A stretch of DNA of 64,000 bases from a virus. A program made the translations under genes and the position numbers. Below, one piece after another: positions 35,990 to 43,766 of this stretch. Location of the stretch: the IMG/VR virus record IMGVR_UViG_3300042889_001503, positions 124,001 through 188,000 of that record. One strand, written 5' to 3'. The notes beneath the pieces were generated by a model. The model was not told the origin of the DNA. It made no database searches and saw nothing but the letters and a program-made list of their open reading frames with translations. Positions within the stretch are counted from its first letter, which is position 1. Each line of letters begins with the position of its first letter.

Positions 35990-36488
35990 GATAGTATCTG
36001 CGTTTCCTGGTGTTGGAAAAACAACGTATCATAAAAACAACACAGGGACTACATTGGATTCGGATTCAAGTAATTTCAGTTGGGTTGTTAATGAGAATGG
36101 AGAAAAGGTAAGAAATCCTGAGTTTCCACAGAACTACATTACCCATATTAAAAATTGTATAGGTAAATATAAATACATTTTTGTGTCATCACATAAAGAA
36201 GTTAGAGACGCATTATTAGATAATTGTCTTTTCTTTTATTTAGTTTATCCGGATGACAATAGAAAAGAGGAATTTATCCAACGATACCGAGATAGAGGTA
36301 ATGACGAGAACTTTATTAAGTTGGTTGATTCCAAATGGGAAGAGTGGATGTCTGAGTTCTATTGGATGGGTAGAGGTTGTGAGAAACTTACTGCGTATGA
36401 TGGTTGGAATTTAGATACTGTATTGGAGGCTCAAGAAAGAAGAGACGGTGGTGAAGTCATTCAAGAAGACGTAGAAGAACTGAACTAA
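35976..36488 (+). CDS. P-loop NTPase, possible small kinase
   Basis: This 170-residue protein begins with a Walker A motif (AFPGVGKTTYH, residues about 9-19). DSDSSNFSW follows, and a strand with IFVSSHKEVRDALLDN ends in a FYLVYPDD segment. RDRGNDENFIKLV near residue 110 looks like a lid region. This layout is that of small P-loop kinases or related NTPases found in phages; the substrate cannot be read. It overlaps the previous gene and is followed five bases later by a 58-residue gene. Confidence 0.65.
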   Translation: MLRTKIVSAFPGVGKTTYHKNNTGTTLDSDSSNFSWVVNENGEKVRNPEFPQNYITHIKNCIGKYKYIFVSSHKEVRDALLDNCLFFYLVYPDDNRKEEFIQRYRDRGNDENFIKLVDSKWEEWMSEFYWMGRGCEKLTAYDGWNLDTVLEAQERRDGGEVIQEDVEELN

Positions 36489-36493
36489 AACAA

Positions 36494-36670
36494 ATGGAGA
36501 AGTTAAATGAAGAATATATTGAGGTGATTAATCAAATGAGGGTCTTAAACAAGAAACGAAAAGAAATCTTTGATAAATATAAAGACATTGAGCCCAATGC
36601 TGAACCGGTAATTATGAGAACACCAACATTTTATCACGATTTATTCGGGAATGATTTAGACAAAAAATAA
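36494..36670 (+). CDS. Small protein between the NTPase and Rad50-like genes
   Basis: A 58-residue frame runs from ATG at 36494 to TAA at 36668-36670. It encodes a helical start (EKLNEEYIEVINQMRVLNKK) and an end with PVIMRTPTFYHDLFGNDLDK. It fills the gap between two real genes exactly, with five bases before it and one base after. No family was recognised. Confidence 0.55.
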   Translation: MEKLNEEYIEVINQMRVLNKKRKEIFDKYKDIEPNAEPVIMRTPTFYHDLFGNDLDKK

Positions 36671-36671
36671 A

Positions 36672-39038
36672 ATGGATTTATTTAATCCCCCACCACAATT
36701 TAATTACACAATAATGGAAGATTTAGATATTGTAAACTTGGATAATCCTTACCTACAGGTTGTATGGGAGGATTATGCTGAGAATTTTACACAAGAAAAA
36801 ATAAAGAGTGTTCGTCATTACTTTCAAAAGAAGTATAACACAACCAACGTCAACGTAATCACGAAGACAAAGGTTGCTGACGACACCACACATACCGTAG
36901 ACATATCATTTAACATTTTGGATGAGAACTATCAATTAGAGTTAGTTCGTTCATTCTTGGAGTCAAAAGGGAATATGGAACACTACGATGATATCTACCA
37001 ACTTAATAGTATTGTGGATAACAAATTGTTACAGGACCAAACCGATGCCACTCCGTTTAAGAGATGGTATATCAAAAACATTGAGTTCTCAAACTTTTTA
37101 TCCTATGGTGAGAATCAGAAGATAGATTTTGAGAAGTGTGATGGGATTACGGTTGTGGAGTCAAACCCACCTAACTTTGGGGGTAAGACAGTTCTTACTG
37201 TTGATTTACTTATGTTCTTATTCTTTAATGAGACAACCAAGACATCAAAGGCGGAGGAAATATTCAACAGGTTTACAGAGAGAAACAAAGTCGCCGTAAA
37301 AGGTGAGATTACAATCGATGGTGAGGAGTATATCATATTGAGAAATATTGAGAGAAAGTTATCAAAGAAAAATGAATGGACGGTTAAGACCGAGTTGGAC
37401 TTCTATAAAAGATTGTCTGATGGTAGTTTGCAGAACTTCACCGGAGAACAACGAAGAGAGACCGAGGCGTTTATCAAAACATCTATCGGGACCAAAGAGG
37501 ACTTCTTAATGACCATCCTAACAACTGCCACCAACTTGGAAGAACTAATAGATGCCAAACCTACGGCGAGGGGTCAAGTTCTTTCAAGGTTTATGGGGTT
37601 GGATTTTCTTAAACGAAAGGAAGAAGCTGCCAAAGAAATTTATAGTGACTTCTCCAAAGGAATGTTATCAAACATCTATAACTCTGAAGAACTTAAAACA
37701 GATAACCAAACTAGTCAAGAAACGATTGATACTCTAACGGAGAGTAATCTTACGTTAGATACTCAATTGGAAGATGCTAAAGCAAGAATCCTTAAGGGTC
37801 AGGAGTATCGTGATGGATTGTTAAAATCCAAACACAATATTGATAGAGATTTAACATTGGTATCACCGGATAAAGTCCAAGAGGAAATTAATGGGTTGGA
37901 CCTACAGAAATCCAAAGCCATTTCTGACAGAGATGGGGTTAAGGTTGTTGAACCATCCAAATTTTATCACGAGGATAAACACGATGAGGTAAAACAAGAG
38001 ATTAAGGACTTGATTACCAAACAAGCGGAGAACAACGCCAAGATTAAAAATATTGAAGAACTTAAGAGTTCGGTTGATGGTGGAATCAAATGTGAACATT
38101 GTGGTATTGAACTAATGAATGCGGCAATTACCAACGCAAAAATTGGTGGACTTGCCGGTTTTATCACGCACAAAGTCGAATTAGAGGGGTTAATGCAGGA
38201 TTTAACCATCAAAGAGTTAAGTTTTGTTAATCTTAAAAAAGAGTTTGATGAGTATGAGAAAAACAAACTTATCAAAGAGAAATATGAATTAAGTGTAGAA
38301 CGTTTCCAATTGATGATTGATGCGTTAAAAACCAAATTGGAAAGATACTCTGAAGTTCAGGATAAGATTATTGAAAACAACAAGACAGATGGATTGTTAA
38401 TTAAAGCGGGGATTAGAATTGATGAACTTGAGGGTGAGAAGAAAACTATTGAAACTAGTATCTCAAACAATAAGTTTACAATGACTAACCTGACTACCAA
38501 GATAACTTCTAACTTGGAAACAATTAGAAAGATTGCGGAAGAGGCGGAGAGAGAAAGAGTCTACAAAATCTATTTGGAAATCTTTGGTAAGAATGGTGTG
38601 ACCAAACTTATAATGAAGACGATGATGCCACTTATTAATAGCGAACTTCAAAGACTATTGGAAGATAGTTGTCACTTTAGATTAGAGGTTAAGATTAATG
38701 ATAAGAATGAGGTTGACTTCCTTATGATAGACAACAACACTCAGGTTGAGAAACCGATGGCATCCGGTTCCGGGTATGAGAGAAGTATCGCTTCACTAGC
38801 GTTGAGAGCCGTGTTGAGTAAGATATGTTCATTACCAAGAGCAAATGTTGTTGTATTTGATGAGGTGTTCGGAAAGATGTCCAACGACAACTTGGAGATG
38901 GTGTCAGAATTCTTTAATAAGATTAAAGAATATTTTGAGAAAATATTTGTAATCACACACAACCCATTAGTAACAAATTGGGCGGATAATGTAGTGAGAA
39001 TTAGAAAAGAAGAAAATATTAGTTATGTTTCCCAATAA
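36672..39038 (+). CDS. Rad50/SbcC-like ATPase (T4 gp46-like)
   Basis: This 788-residue protein has the split ABC-ATPase layout. The N-terminal lobe (from about residue 135, KNIEFSNFLSYGENQKIDFE) carries a P-loop in SNPPNFGGKTVLT. Long coiled coils follow, with a zinc-hook knuckle (CEHCG, near residue 477) at the apex. The C-terminal lobe has the signature ASGSGYERSIASLALR, Walker B NVVVFDEVFG and a final FVITHNP. A preceding extension of about 130 residues (ending before the ATPase) is not typical of SbcC and is unexplained. It should pair with the Mre11-like protein in end resection. Its last codons form the left arm of a terminator. Confidence 0.85.
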   Translation: MDLFNPPPQFNYTIMEDLDIVNLDNPYLQVVWEDYAENFTQEKIKSVRHYFQKKYNTTNVNVITKTKVADDTTHTVDISFNILDENYQLELVRSFLESKGNMEHYDDIYQLNSIVDNKLLQDQTDATPFKRWYIKNIEFSNFLSYGENQKIDFEKCDGITVVESNPPNFGGKTVLTVDLLMFLFFNETTKTSKAEEIFNRFTERNKVAVKGEITIDGEEYIILRNIERKLSKKNEWTVKTELDFYKRLSDGSLQNFTGEQRRETEAFIKTSIGTKEDFLMTILTTATNLEELIDAKPTARGQVLSRFMGLDFLKRKEEAAKEIYSDFSKGMLSNIYNSEELKTDNQTSQETIDTLTESNLTLDTQLEDAKARILKGQEYRDGLLKSKHNIDRDLTLVSPDKVQEEINGLDLQKSKAISDRDGVKVVEPSKFYHEDKHDEVKQEIKDLITKQAENNAKIKNIEELKSSVDGGIKCEHCGIELMNAAITNAKIGGLAGFITHKVELEGLMQDLTIKELSFVNLKKEFDEYEKNKLIKEKYELSVERFQLMIDALKTKLERYSEVQDKIIENNKTDGLLIKAGIRIDELEGEKKTIETSISNNKFTMTNLTTKITSNLETIRKIAEEAERERVYKIYLEIFGKNGVTKLIMKTMMPLINSELQRLLEDSCHFRLEVKINDKNEVDFLMIDNNTQVEKPMASGSGYERSIASLALRAVLSKICSLPRANVVVFDEVFGKMSNDNLEMVSEFFNKIKEYFEKIFVITHNPLVTNWADNVVRIRKEENISYVSQ

Positions 39039-39060
39039 AAGTTTGGGAAACATAATTTTA
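39023..39060 (+). terminator. Strong terminator inside the end of the Rad50-like gene
   Basis: A perfect 13-base-pair stem (39023-39035 with 39043-39055), seven-base loop and a TTTTATTATT tail. The left arm is in the last coding codons, and the right arm overlaps the -33 element of the next promoter. Confidence 0.85.
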
Positions 39061-39072
39061 TTATTATCTTTG
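39042..39072 (+). promoter_or_regulatory. Bacteroidetes-type promoter for the sigma operon
   Basis: TTTG (39042-39045), 19 bases, TATCTTTG (39065-39072), a perfect -33/-7 match. The start codon of the 189-residue gene follows 31 bases later. The promoter shares bases with the preceding terminator. Confidence 0.75.
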
Positions 39073-39103
39073 TAACATAATACATAACTTAAACGTATAA
39101 AGT

Positions 39104-39673
39104 ATGAATGGTTTAACCAAATACATTTTATTTGTCTTTGCAAAAAACGACAACCCAAAAGAATTTACAGAACAAATCGCGGAAGAATTGTGTGTTATTT
39201 CTGACACACCAAATCTTAATTTTTATTTTGGACCGGAATCGTCTGTGTTCACAATCTCAACATTGGATTCTCATCAGGATGTGAAAGACTACATTGATAT
39301 GATTTTAGGTGTAGGGGACATTATGTATGTCTTACTACCTTATACGTCTGACAATTTGTCATATGGTTTACCTAAAAAAATATCCGAACACCTTTTTAAC
39401 GATGGGATTAGTGACTTTATGTCAGAAAAATCTAAACTTTCTGATAAAACTGAATTTGAGGTGCGAAAAATGATACAAGATGAGATTAAAGAAAGTTTTA
39501 TGTTAAACATTGACGACTTTGACTTTGATTACGATGAGGAAGATGATATTGAAAAAATTAAAAATAAAACACGTAATCCATCTTTAGACCAATTGTTAGA
39601 TAAAATTAAAGAAAAAGGTTTAAATTCGCTAACAGAAAAAGAATTAACACAATTAAACAAATACTCAAATTAA
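39104..39673 (+). CDS. Protein of unknown function, co-transcribed with the sigma factor
   Basis: This 189-residue protein has a mixed alpha/beta N-terminal half (residues 1-90, YILFVFAKNDNPKEF, then DIMYVLLPYTSDN), an acidic middle (DDFDFDYDEEDDIEKI) and a C-terminal helical tail with LDQLLDKIKEKGLNSLTEKE. That tail resembles a short C-terminal helical segment seen in Bacteroidetes proteins. It is the first gene after a host-type promoter and lies one base before the sigma factor gene, so it might regulate or partner it. No family was recognised. Confidence 0.55.
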   Translation: MNGLTKYILFVFAKNDNPKEFTEQIAEELCVISDTPNLNFYFGPESSVFTISTLDSHQDVKDYIDMILGVGDIMYVLLPYTSDNLSYGLPKKISEHLFNDGISDFMSEKSKLSDKTEFEVRKMIQDEIKESFMLNIDDFDFDYDEEDDIEKIKNKTRNPSLDQLLDKIKEKGLNSLTEKELTQLNKYSN

Positions 39674-39674
39674 T

Positions 39675-40475
39675 ATGAAAGAAAAGAGCTCAGGTATTCC
39701 AATTAATCAAGAAGAAATAAACCTGTATTTAAAGGACATCCGTAAAATTAAGGTAATGACACCGGAAAGAGAGAAAGAATTATCTAAGATGATTACATCC
39801 GGTACTTTATCCCCAAGGGAGATTGATGAGGTAAACCAAGAACTATTGGAAGGTAACTTACGTTTTGTTATTACCGTGGCAAAACAATATCAAAATCAAG
39901 GATTAGACTTTCCTGACTTAATTGCTGAGGGTAATTTAGGATTAATGAAAGCCATCCAAAATTTTGATTGGTCTAAGAACCTTAGATTTATATCTTACGC
40001 GGTATGGTGGGTTAAACAATCAATCCTTCAGTCATTAAATGATAATGCGAGAACCATCCGACTACCTGTTAATGTGGTTCAGGATTTACATAGAGCCAAG
40101 AAAGCGATTGAATCCAACGGTGGTAAGTTGGAGGACAAGTTTCAAAATCTACCATCAATGGTTTGGTTAGATATGAGTATTAATGAAGATGGGGACACTC
40201 TTGTTGATATTGTTAGAAACGACCAAGCAGATATGCCTGACGAAGTTTTTGATACCAAGGATGAATTAAAAAGACAATTACATTCACTGTTGAATGTTTT
40301 GGATGATAGAGAAAAAGTTATTGTGGGAGACTATTATGGGCTTACCGGGACACCAAGAACTCTTGAAGACATTGGTGGTGACTTTAACCTAACAAAAGAA
40401 CGTGTTAGACAAATTAAAGAGAAAGCCTTACGGAAATTAAGGAATGATAGTTCAATATTATACGATTATATGTAA
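39675..40475 (+). CDS. RNA polymerase sigma factor (primary sigma-70 type)
   Basis: In this 266-residue protein residues about 10-40 match region 1.2 (NLYLKDIRKIKVMTPEREKE). Regions 2.1-2.4 follow (NLRFVITVAKQYQNQGLDFP, LIAEGNLGLMKAIQNFDW, FISYAVWWVKQSI), and then a shortened region 3. Region 4 (LDDREKVIVGDYYGL and LTKERVRQIKEKALRKLR) is a helix-turn-helix for -35 type contacts. It is close to the Bacteroidetes primary sigma factor but lacks most of region 3 and all of region 1.1. It probably redirects host polymerase to phage promoters, perhaps the TATTTATA element. A terminator follows. Confidence 0.85.
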   Translation: MKEKSSGIPINQEEINLYLKDIRKIKVMTPEREKELSKMITSGTLSPREIDEVNQELLEGNLRFVITVAKQYQNQGLDFPDLIAEGNLGLMKAIQNFDWSKNLRFISYAVWWVKQSILQSLNDNARTIRLPVNVVQDLHRAKKAIESNGGKLEDKFQNLPSMVWLDMSINEDGDTLVDIVRNDQADMPDEVFDTKDELKRQLHSLLNVLDDREKVIVGDYYGLTGTPRTLEDIGGDFNLTKERVRQIKEKALRKLRNDSSILYDYM

Positions 40476-40484
40476 AAACTTTAC

Positions 40485-40516
40485 AACCTTCTATTTATTA
40501 TGATAGAAGGTTTTTT
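40485..40516 (+). terminator. Terminator after the sigma operon
   Basis: AACCTTCTAT (40485-40494) pairs perfectly with ATAGAAGGTT (40503-40512) around an eight-base loop and runs into a T tract. It ends the sigma operon seven bases before the ATG at 40523. Confidence 0.85.
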
Positions 40517-40522
40517 ACTTTT

Positions 40523-40816
40523 ATGATAAAACTAATACAAAAAATTATGAAAGCAATATTAAATTTTATTGATGCTTGGGGTGTTAGAATAATGTTTTTA
40601 CTTGTGGTAATCATTTTCTTCAAAACCTGTACAACTAACACAAAAATTCAAAATGTTAACGATAGTGTTGATTCATTATCGGTTAAACTTATTAAAGAAA
40701 TAAAGATTGAAGGTCTTAAATCAGAGAAAAGAGCTATTCAAGCGTCAGATAGAAAAATATTAGATGTTAATAGACAAACTGAGATTGACCAAGAAATATC
40801 TAAATTAGAAAAATAA
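40523..40816 (+). CDS. Small membrane protein with a coiled-coil tail (lysis region)
   Basis: This 97-residue protein has one membrane helix (residues about 20-38, RIMFLLVVIIFFKTC) with an N-terminal basic side, followed by a polar helical tail (VNDSVDSLSVKLIKEIKIEG). Such one-helix proteins with a periplasmic coiled coil are typical of inner-membrane spanins or holin-like proteins. It is first in a cluster that contains the endolysin. Its stop overlaps the next start (TAATG). Spanin or holin is a guess from context. Confidence 0.5.
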   Translation: MIKLIQKIMKAILNFIDAWGVRIMFLLVVIIFFKTCTTNTKIQNVNDSVDSLSVKLIKEIKIEGLKSEKRAIQASDRKILDVNRQTEIDQEISKLEK

Positions 40817-41577
40817 TGAAGAAAATATGGAATTGGGTTATTGAACACCCAAATAGAGCAATGTTCTTAGTCCCAATTTTATTGGTTGCGGGAATATCAA
40901 TATCACACGTTGTTTCTTGGTATAATTTAGCCAACCCAATAAGTTGGGCAATTTACTTATCGATAGCTATTGAGATTGGTGCTATGACAGCATTGGTTGC
41001 CGCTACCAACAAAATTAAAGGTGGTGTGTGGTTTATGTTTGGATTAATAACATTCATCCAAATGATTGGTAATATCTTTTTCTGTTATAAAGAAATTGAT
41101 GAAACAGGTGAATTATTTAAATCTTGGATGGAATTAACCGGACCGGTATGGGAAATGTTAGGTTCAAAAGCTAATGATGTTATTACGATGAAAAGATGGT
41201 TAGCGTTTTTAGAAGGTGGGTTACTTCCAATTATTTCATTGACTTCTTTACATTTCTTCACCAAATACGATGATGGTAAAACTGATAAGGAAGAGGTAAA
41301 AGAGATAATTAAAGAAGTTATTGTAGAAAAAGAGGTAATTAAAGAAGTTCCGGTAGAAGTTGAAAAAATTGTTGAGGTTGAAAAAATTGTTGAGGTTGAA
41401 AAAATTGTTGAGGTTGAAAAAATAGTTGAGGTTGAGAAAATAGTTGAGGTTGAGAAAATAGTTGAAATTCCAGTTTATCAATCAGAATCTATTGATATAA
41501 AAGATGAATATGTTAGTCCGGGAATGGACACACACGAACCACCACGTCCAAATAGGTTAAGTTACGTTAAACCATAA
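40816..41577 (+). CDS. Multi-span membrane protein with a VEKIVE repeat tail
   Basis: This 253-residue protein has about four membrane helices in residues 15-155 (FLVPILLVAGISISHVVSW, WAIYLSIAIEIGAMTALVA, FMFGLITFIQMIGNIFF and GGLLPIISLTSLHFF). The cytoplasmic or periplasmic tail holds six exact six-residue repeats VEKIVE (residues about 182-217) between longer Glu/Val/Lys stretches. A similar repeat type occurs in the protein at 34123-34731. It lies just upstream of the endolysin, so a holin-like or lysis-control role is possible. No known family is recognised, and four spans plus a long rod tail is unusual for a holin. Confidence 0.55.
   Translation: MKKIWNWVIEHPNRAMFLVPILLVAGISISHVVSWYNLANPISWAIYLSIAIEIGAMTALVAATNKIKGGVWFMFGLITFIQMIGNIFFCYKEIDETGELFKSWMELTGPVWEMLGSKANDVITMKRWLAFLEGGLLPIISLTSLHFFTKYDDGKTDKEEVKEIIKEVIVEKEVIKEVPVEVEKIVEVEKIVEVEKIVEVEKIVEVEKIVEVEKIVEIPVYQSESIDIKDEYVSPGMDTHEPPRPNRLSYVKP
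41359..41466 (+). repeat. 18-base tandem repeat (VEKIVE codons)
   Basis: Six consecutive 18-base units of the form GTTGAAAAAATTGTTGAG encode VEKIVE. They are identical or differ at one to three bases. The array lengthens the rod-like tail in steps of six residues. Confidence 0.9.
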
Positions 41578-41595
41578 AACATTAATCTATATGGA

Positions 41596-42192
41596 ATGAT
41601 AGACATAATTAAATATGGTGAATTCAAACCTGTTGGAAAACAAAAAAAGAAACACCAAATAATACTTACACACACATCAAGAAACATCAACGACTATCTT
41701 CAGTCGTTGAAGTTTCGTTTTAACGGGGGTTTTAAAAGAATTCCTAACTACATTATTACCCGGGAGGGTAAAATTATACAATTATTGGGAAACACCGAAC
41801 ACTCGGAATACTTCAAAGACCCCAATATAAATCGTAATTCAATTATCATATCATTAGAAAATTTAGGGTGGTTACAAAAAGAACCACTAACTGACCATTA
41901 CATTAACTGGATTGGGGATATTTATAAGGGTAGCGTGTTTGAAAAAAAGTGGAGAGATTACTTTTTTTGGCAACCATATACTGAAACTCAAGTTGATAAT
42001 CTTGGGTTATTATGTAAGGAATTGTTTGAAAGTGTAAAGATTAAATCACAAATTGTTGAACATAACACAAAAATAAGCGGGATTGAAAAATATTGTGGGA
42101 TTGTAACTAAAAGTAATTTTGGTGTTGATTATACCGATGTTAGTCCGGCATTTAAATTTAATGAACTTTTAAAAAAAATAGAAAATGAATAA
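41596..42192 (+). CDS. N-acetylmuramoyl-L-alanine amidase endolysin
   Basis: This 198-residue protein fits the amidase-2/PGRP fold. IILTHTSRN supplies the first zinc ligand (His26), then YIITREGKIIQLLGNTEHS, IIISLENLGW and YTETQVDNLGLLCKEL follow the usual strand and helix order. IVEHNT carries His156, and DYTDVSPAF carries Asp181 in place of the third ligand. It would cut the amide bond between MurNAc and the peptide stem to free progeny. No signal peptide is present, so a holin or other membrane step is needed. It lies within a run of membrane and spanin-like genes and overlaps the next gene by eight bases. Confidence 0.8.
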   Translation: MIDIIKYGEFKPVGKQKKKHQIILTHTSRNINDYLQSLKFRFNGGFKRIPNYIITREGKIIQLLGNTEHSEYFKDPNINRNSIIISLENLGWLQKEPLTDHYINWIGDIYKGSVFEKKWRDYFFWQPYTETQVDNLGLLCKELFESVKIKSQIVEHNTKISGIEKYCGIVTKSNFGVDYTDVSPAFKFNELLKKIENE

Positions 42193-42802
42193 TTCACACG
42201 ACGAAATTAAACAATTATTAAATGTTTCTCGAAGATTATTGGGGGATAATAATGTAAATGAAGATATCCGTAGACAATATGGGTTATTGACAGAACAGGG
42301 TGTTGATTTGACAGATAATAATGTTACATCAAAAGTTAATGTGACTAAATCTGTTGAGGACAAAATTGATTATGATACCGCTGATACTGAAGAAGAACTT
42401 GAATCTGAGGATGATAAAAAGCAAGCGTATAGAATTTCCGGTGGATTATTGGTTTTACACGGAAAAGAACAAACAGATTTAGAGTTAACGACAGATGAGA
42501 AGATAGCGTTTCAAGAAACAATGGATGAGTTTGTTTCTAACGTTTCTGATATGGTTGATTTTAATAAATTAAACGTATATTCCAATAATGTTGAATGGTC
42601 CGGGAAACTTATTGAATTTGATATTGAATTTTTCTTTTCGATAGGTGAAGAAAATGGTGTTTACATCAATGGAGAAATGTTAAACGCTGATAATGAATTC
42701 ATCGCGTTAATTACTAAATTAAAAACTTATTACGAGAAATTCAAATCAAAATGGGCGGCTGTATTATCATCAAGAAAGAAAACAATTAAAACTGAAGAAT
42801 AA
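42185..42802 (+). CDS. Protein of unknown function with an RRQYGLLTE leader motif
   Basis: This 205-residue protein has an N-terminal helical segment with EDIRRQYGLLTEQG near residues 27-40. The same DIR(R/S)(Q/R)YGL(L/V)(T/N)EQ pattern opens the peptidoglycan-binding-domain protein at 62580. A central acidic linker (DTADTEEELESEDDKKQ) and a soluble alpha/beta domain follow. It overlaps the endolysin gene by eight bases, so expression is probably coupled. It may be a packaged protein, given the LTE leader pattern shared with others. Function unknown. Confidence 0.5.
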   Translation: MNNSHDEIKQLLNVSRRLLGDNNVNEDIRRQYGLLTEQGVDLTDNNVTSKVNVTKSVEDKIDYDTADTEEELESEDDKKQAYRISGGLLVLHGKEQTDLELTTDEKIAFQETMDEFVSNVSDMVDFNKLNVYSNNVEWSGKLIEFDIEFFFSIGEENGVYINGEMLNADNEFIALITKLKTYYEKFKSKWAAVLSSRKKTIKTEE

Positions 42803-43173
42803 TGGAAGATATTAGTAAAAATAAAGATGGTATTATTTTATTGGTAATTATTGCCTGTTTGGTAGGGTGGAATATTTTCACAACCAATACAATAAAAACG
42901 GATGTTAAAGGTTATGGGAAAAAAATTGAAAATATCCAAACAAAAATTGATTCCTCACAAGTTGTTAATAAACAAATTAACACTAAAATTGGTGAGGTAA
43001 AAGAAAATGTAACAACTATCAGTAATGAAATCCATCACATTGATAAAAACATAACAGTAATTAAAAAACAAACAAATGAGAAAGTTAATAACGTTGATAA
43101 TATTCCTGACAGTGAGCTTGAGTTGTTTTTCACAAACAAATACGAACAACCAACCCCAAAATCAGGTAATTAG
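42802..43173 (+). CDS. Inner-membrane spanin-like protein
   Basis: This 123-residue protein has one N-terminal membrane helix (residues about 11-30, ILLVIIACLVGWNIF) followed by a long coiled coil (TKIGEVKENVTTISNEIHHI onward) and a polar end. This is the layout of an inner-membrane spanin. The next gene, a secreted protein with coiled coil, starts inside its 3' end in another frame, with 98 bases shared, as in Rz/Rz1 pairs. It lies near the endolysin. It would help fuse the inner and outer membranes at lysis. Confidence 0.6.
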   Translation: MEDISKNKDGIILLVIIACLVGWNIFTTNTIKTDVKGYGKKIENIQTKIDSSQVVNKQINTKIGEVKENVTTISNEIHHIDKNITVIKKQTNEKVNNVDNIPDSELELFFTNKYEQPTPKSGN

Positions 43174-43516
43174 TGATACAACAAGAGTTAAGTTAAAACC
43201 ATCGACAGCTAGACTAGCGATAAAAGATATTGTTAGAGGTGAAGGTTGTGAATTAGAGTTAAAATTAACTCAAGAAAAAGTTATAAAGTTAGAATCTAGA
43301 GAATCTCAAAAGGATACTATCATTTCTTTATTAGAATCCAAAGATAAGAATAATCAATTTATTATTAGTCAACAAGGATTACAGGTTGATGAATTTAGAA
43401 ATATGACTAATGATTTGAAAAAAGAAATAAAACAAATGAGGGTTAAAACTTTTTTATACAAAGTGGGAACATTTGTTGGTATATTAACAACTTCGTATTT
43501 ATTAATTGTAAGATAA
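43076..43516 (+). CDS. Secreted spanin-like protein with a C-terminal membrane helix
   Basis: This 146-residue protein begins with a signal peptide (RKLITLIIFLTVSLSCFSQT), with Cys17 as a possible lipid attachment site, though the lipobox is weak. A coiled coil follows (CELELKLTQEKVIKLESRES, then DEFRNMTNDLKKEIKQMR), and residues about 124-146 form a C-terminal membrane helix (VGTFVGILTTSYLLIVR). Signal plus C-terminal helix is the layout of a unimolecular spanin. Its start is nested in the 3' end of the preceding spanin-like gene. It should link outer and inner membranes during lysis. Confidence 0.6.
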   Translation: MRKLITLIIFLTVSLSCFSQTNTNNQPQNQVISDTTRVKLKPSTARLAIKDIVRGEGCELELKLTQEKVIKLESRESQKDTIISLLESKDKNNQFIISQQGLQVDEFRNMTNDLKKEIKQMRVKTFLYKVGTFVGILTTSYLLIVR

Positions 43517-43517
43517 T

Positions 43518-43763
43518 ATGTCACTAACTACAACAGATAAAAAGGAGATTGAAACGTTAGTTCGTAAAGAAATTAAAGATTTCTTTGGGAGTAATACTAT
43601 GCAACAATATGAAAATAAACTAATAGATGTTATTTCCAAAGAACTTAAACGAGGTAAACTTGAGGGGGATGTTAAAGATATTACATTAAGAATGTTCCGT
43701 GAGTTCTACCAATTTATGTGGATGAATAGAAGTTATTGGGAACCAAGACTTAAAAACGCATAA
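43518..43763 (+). CDS. Small helical protein of unknown function
   Basis: This 81-residue protein is mostly helical with mixed charge (TDKKEIETLVRKEIKDFFGS, then DITLRMFREFYQFMWMNRSY). The aromatic C-terminal stretch may pack against a partner. It begins one base after the spanin-like gene and ends three bases before the next gene. No family was recognised, but similar short helical proteins sit near head or neck genes in other phages. Confidence 0.5.
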   Translation: MSLTTTDKKEIETLVRKEIKDFFGSNTMQQYENKLIDVISKELKRGKLEGDVKDITLRMFREFYQFMWMNRSYWEPRLKNA

Positions 43764-43766
43764 CAT

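Noticed and set aside
41248-41481. Minus-strand frame of Asn/Phe/Leu repeats
   Set aside because: It is the reverse complement of the VEKIVE repeat; composition is not protein-like and there is no promoter.
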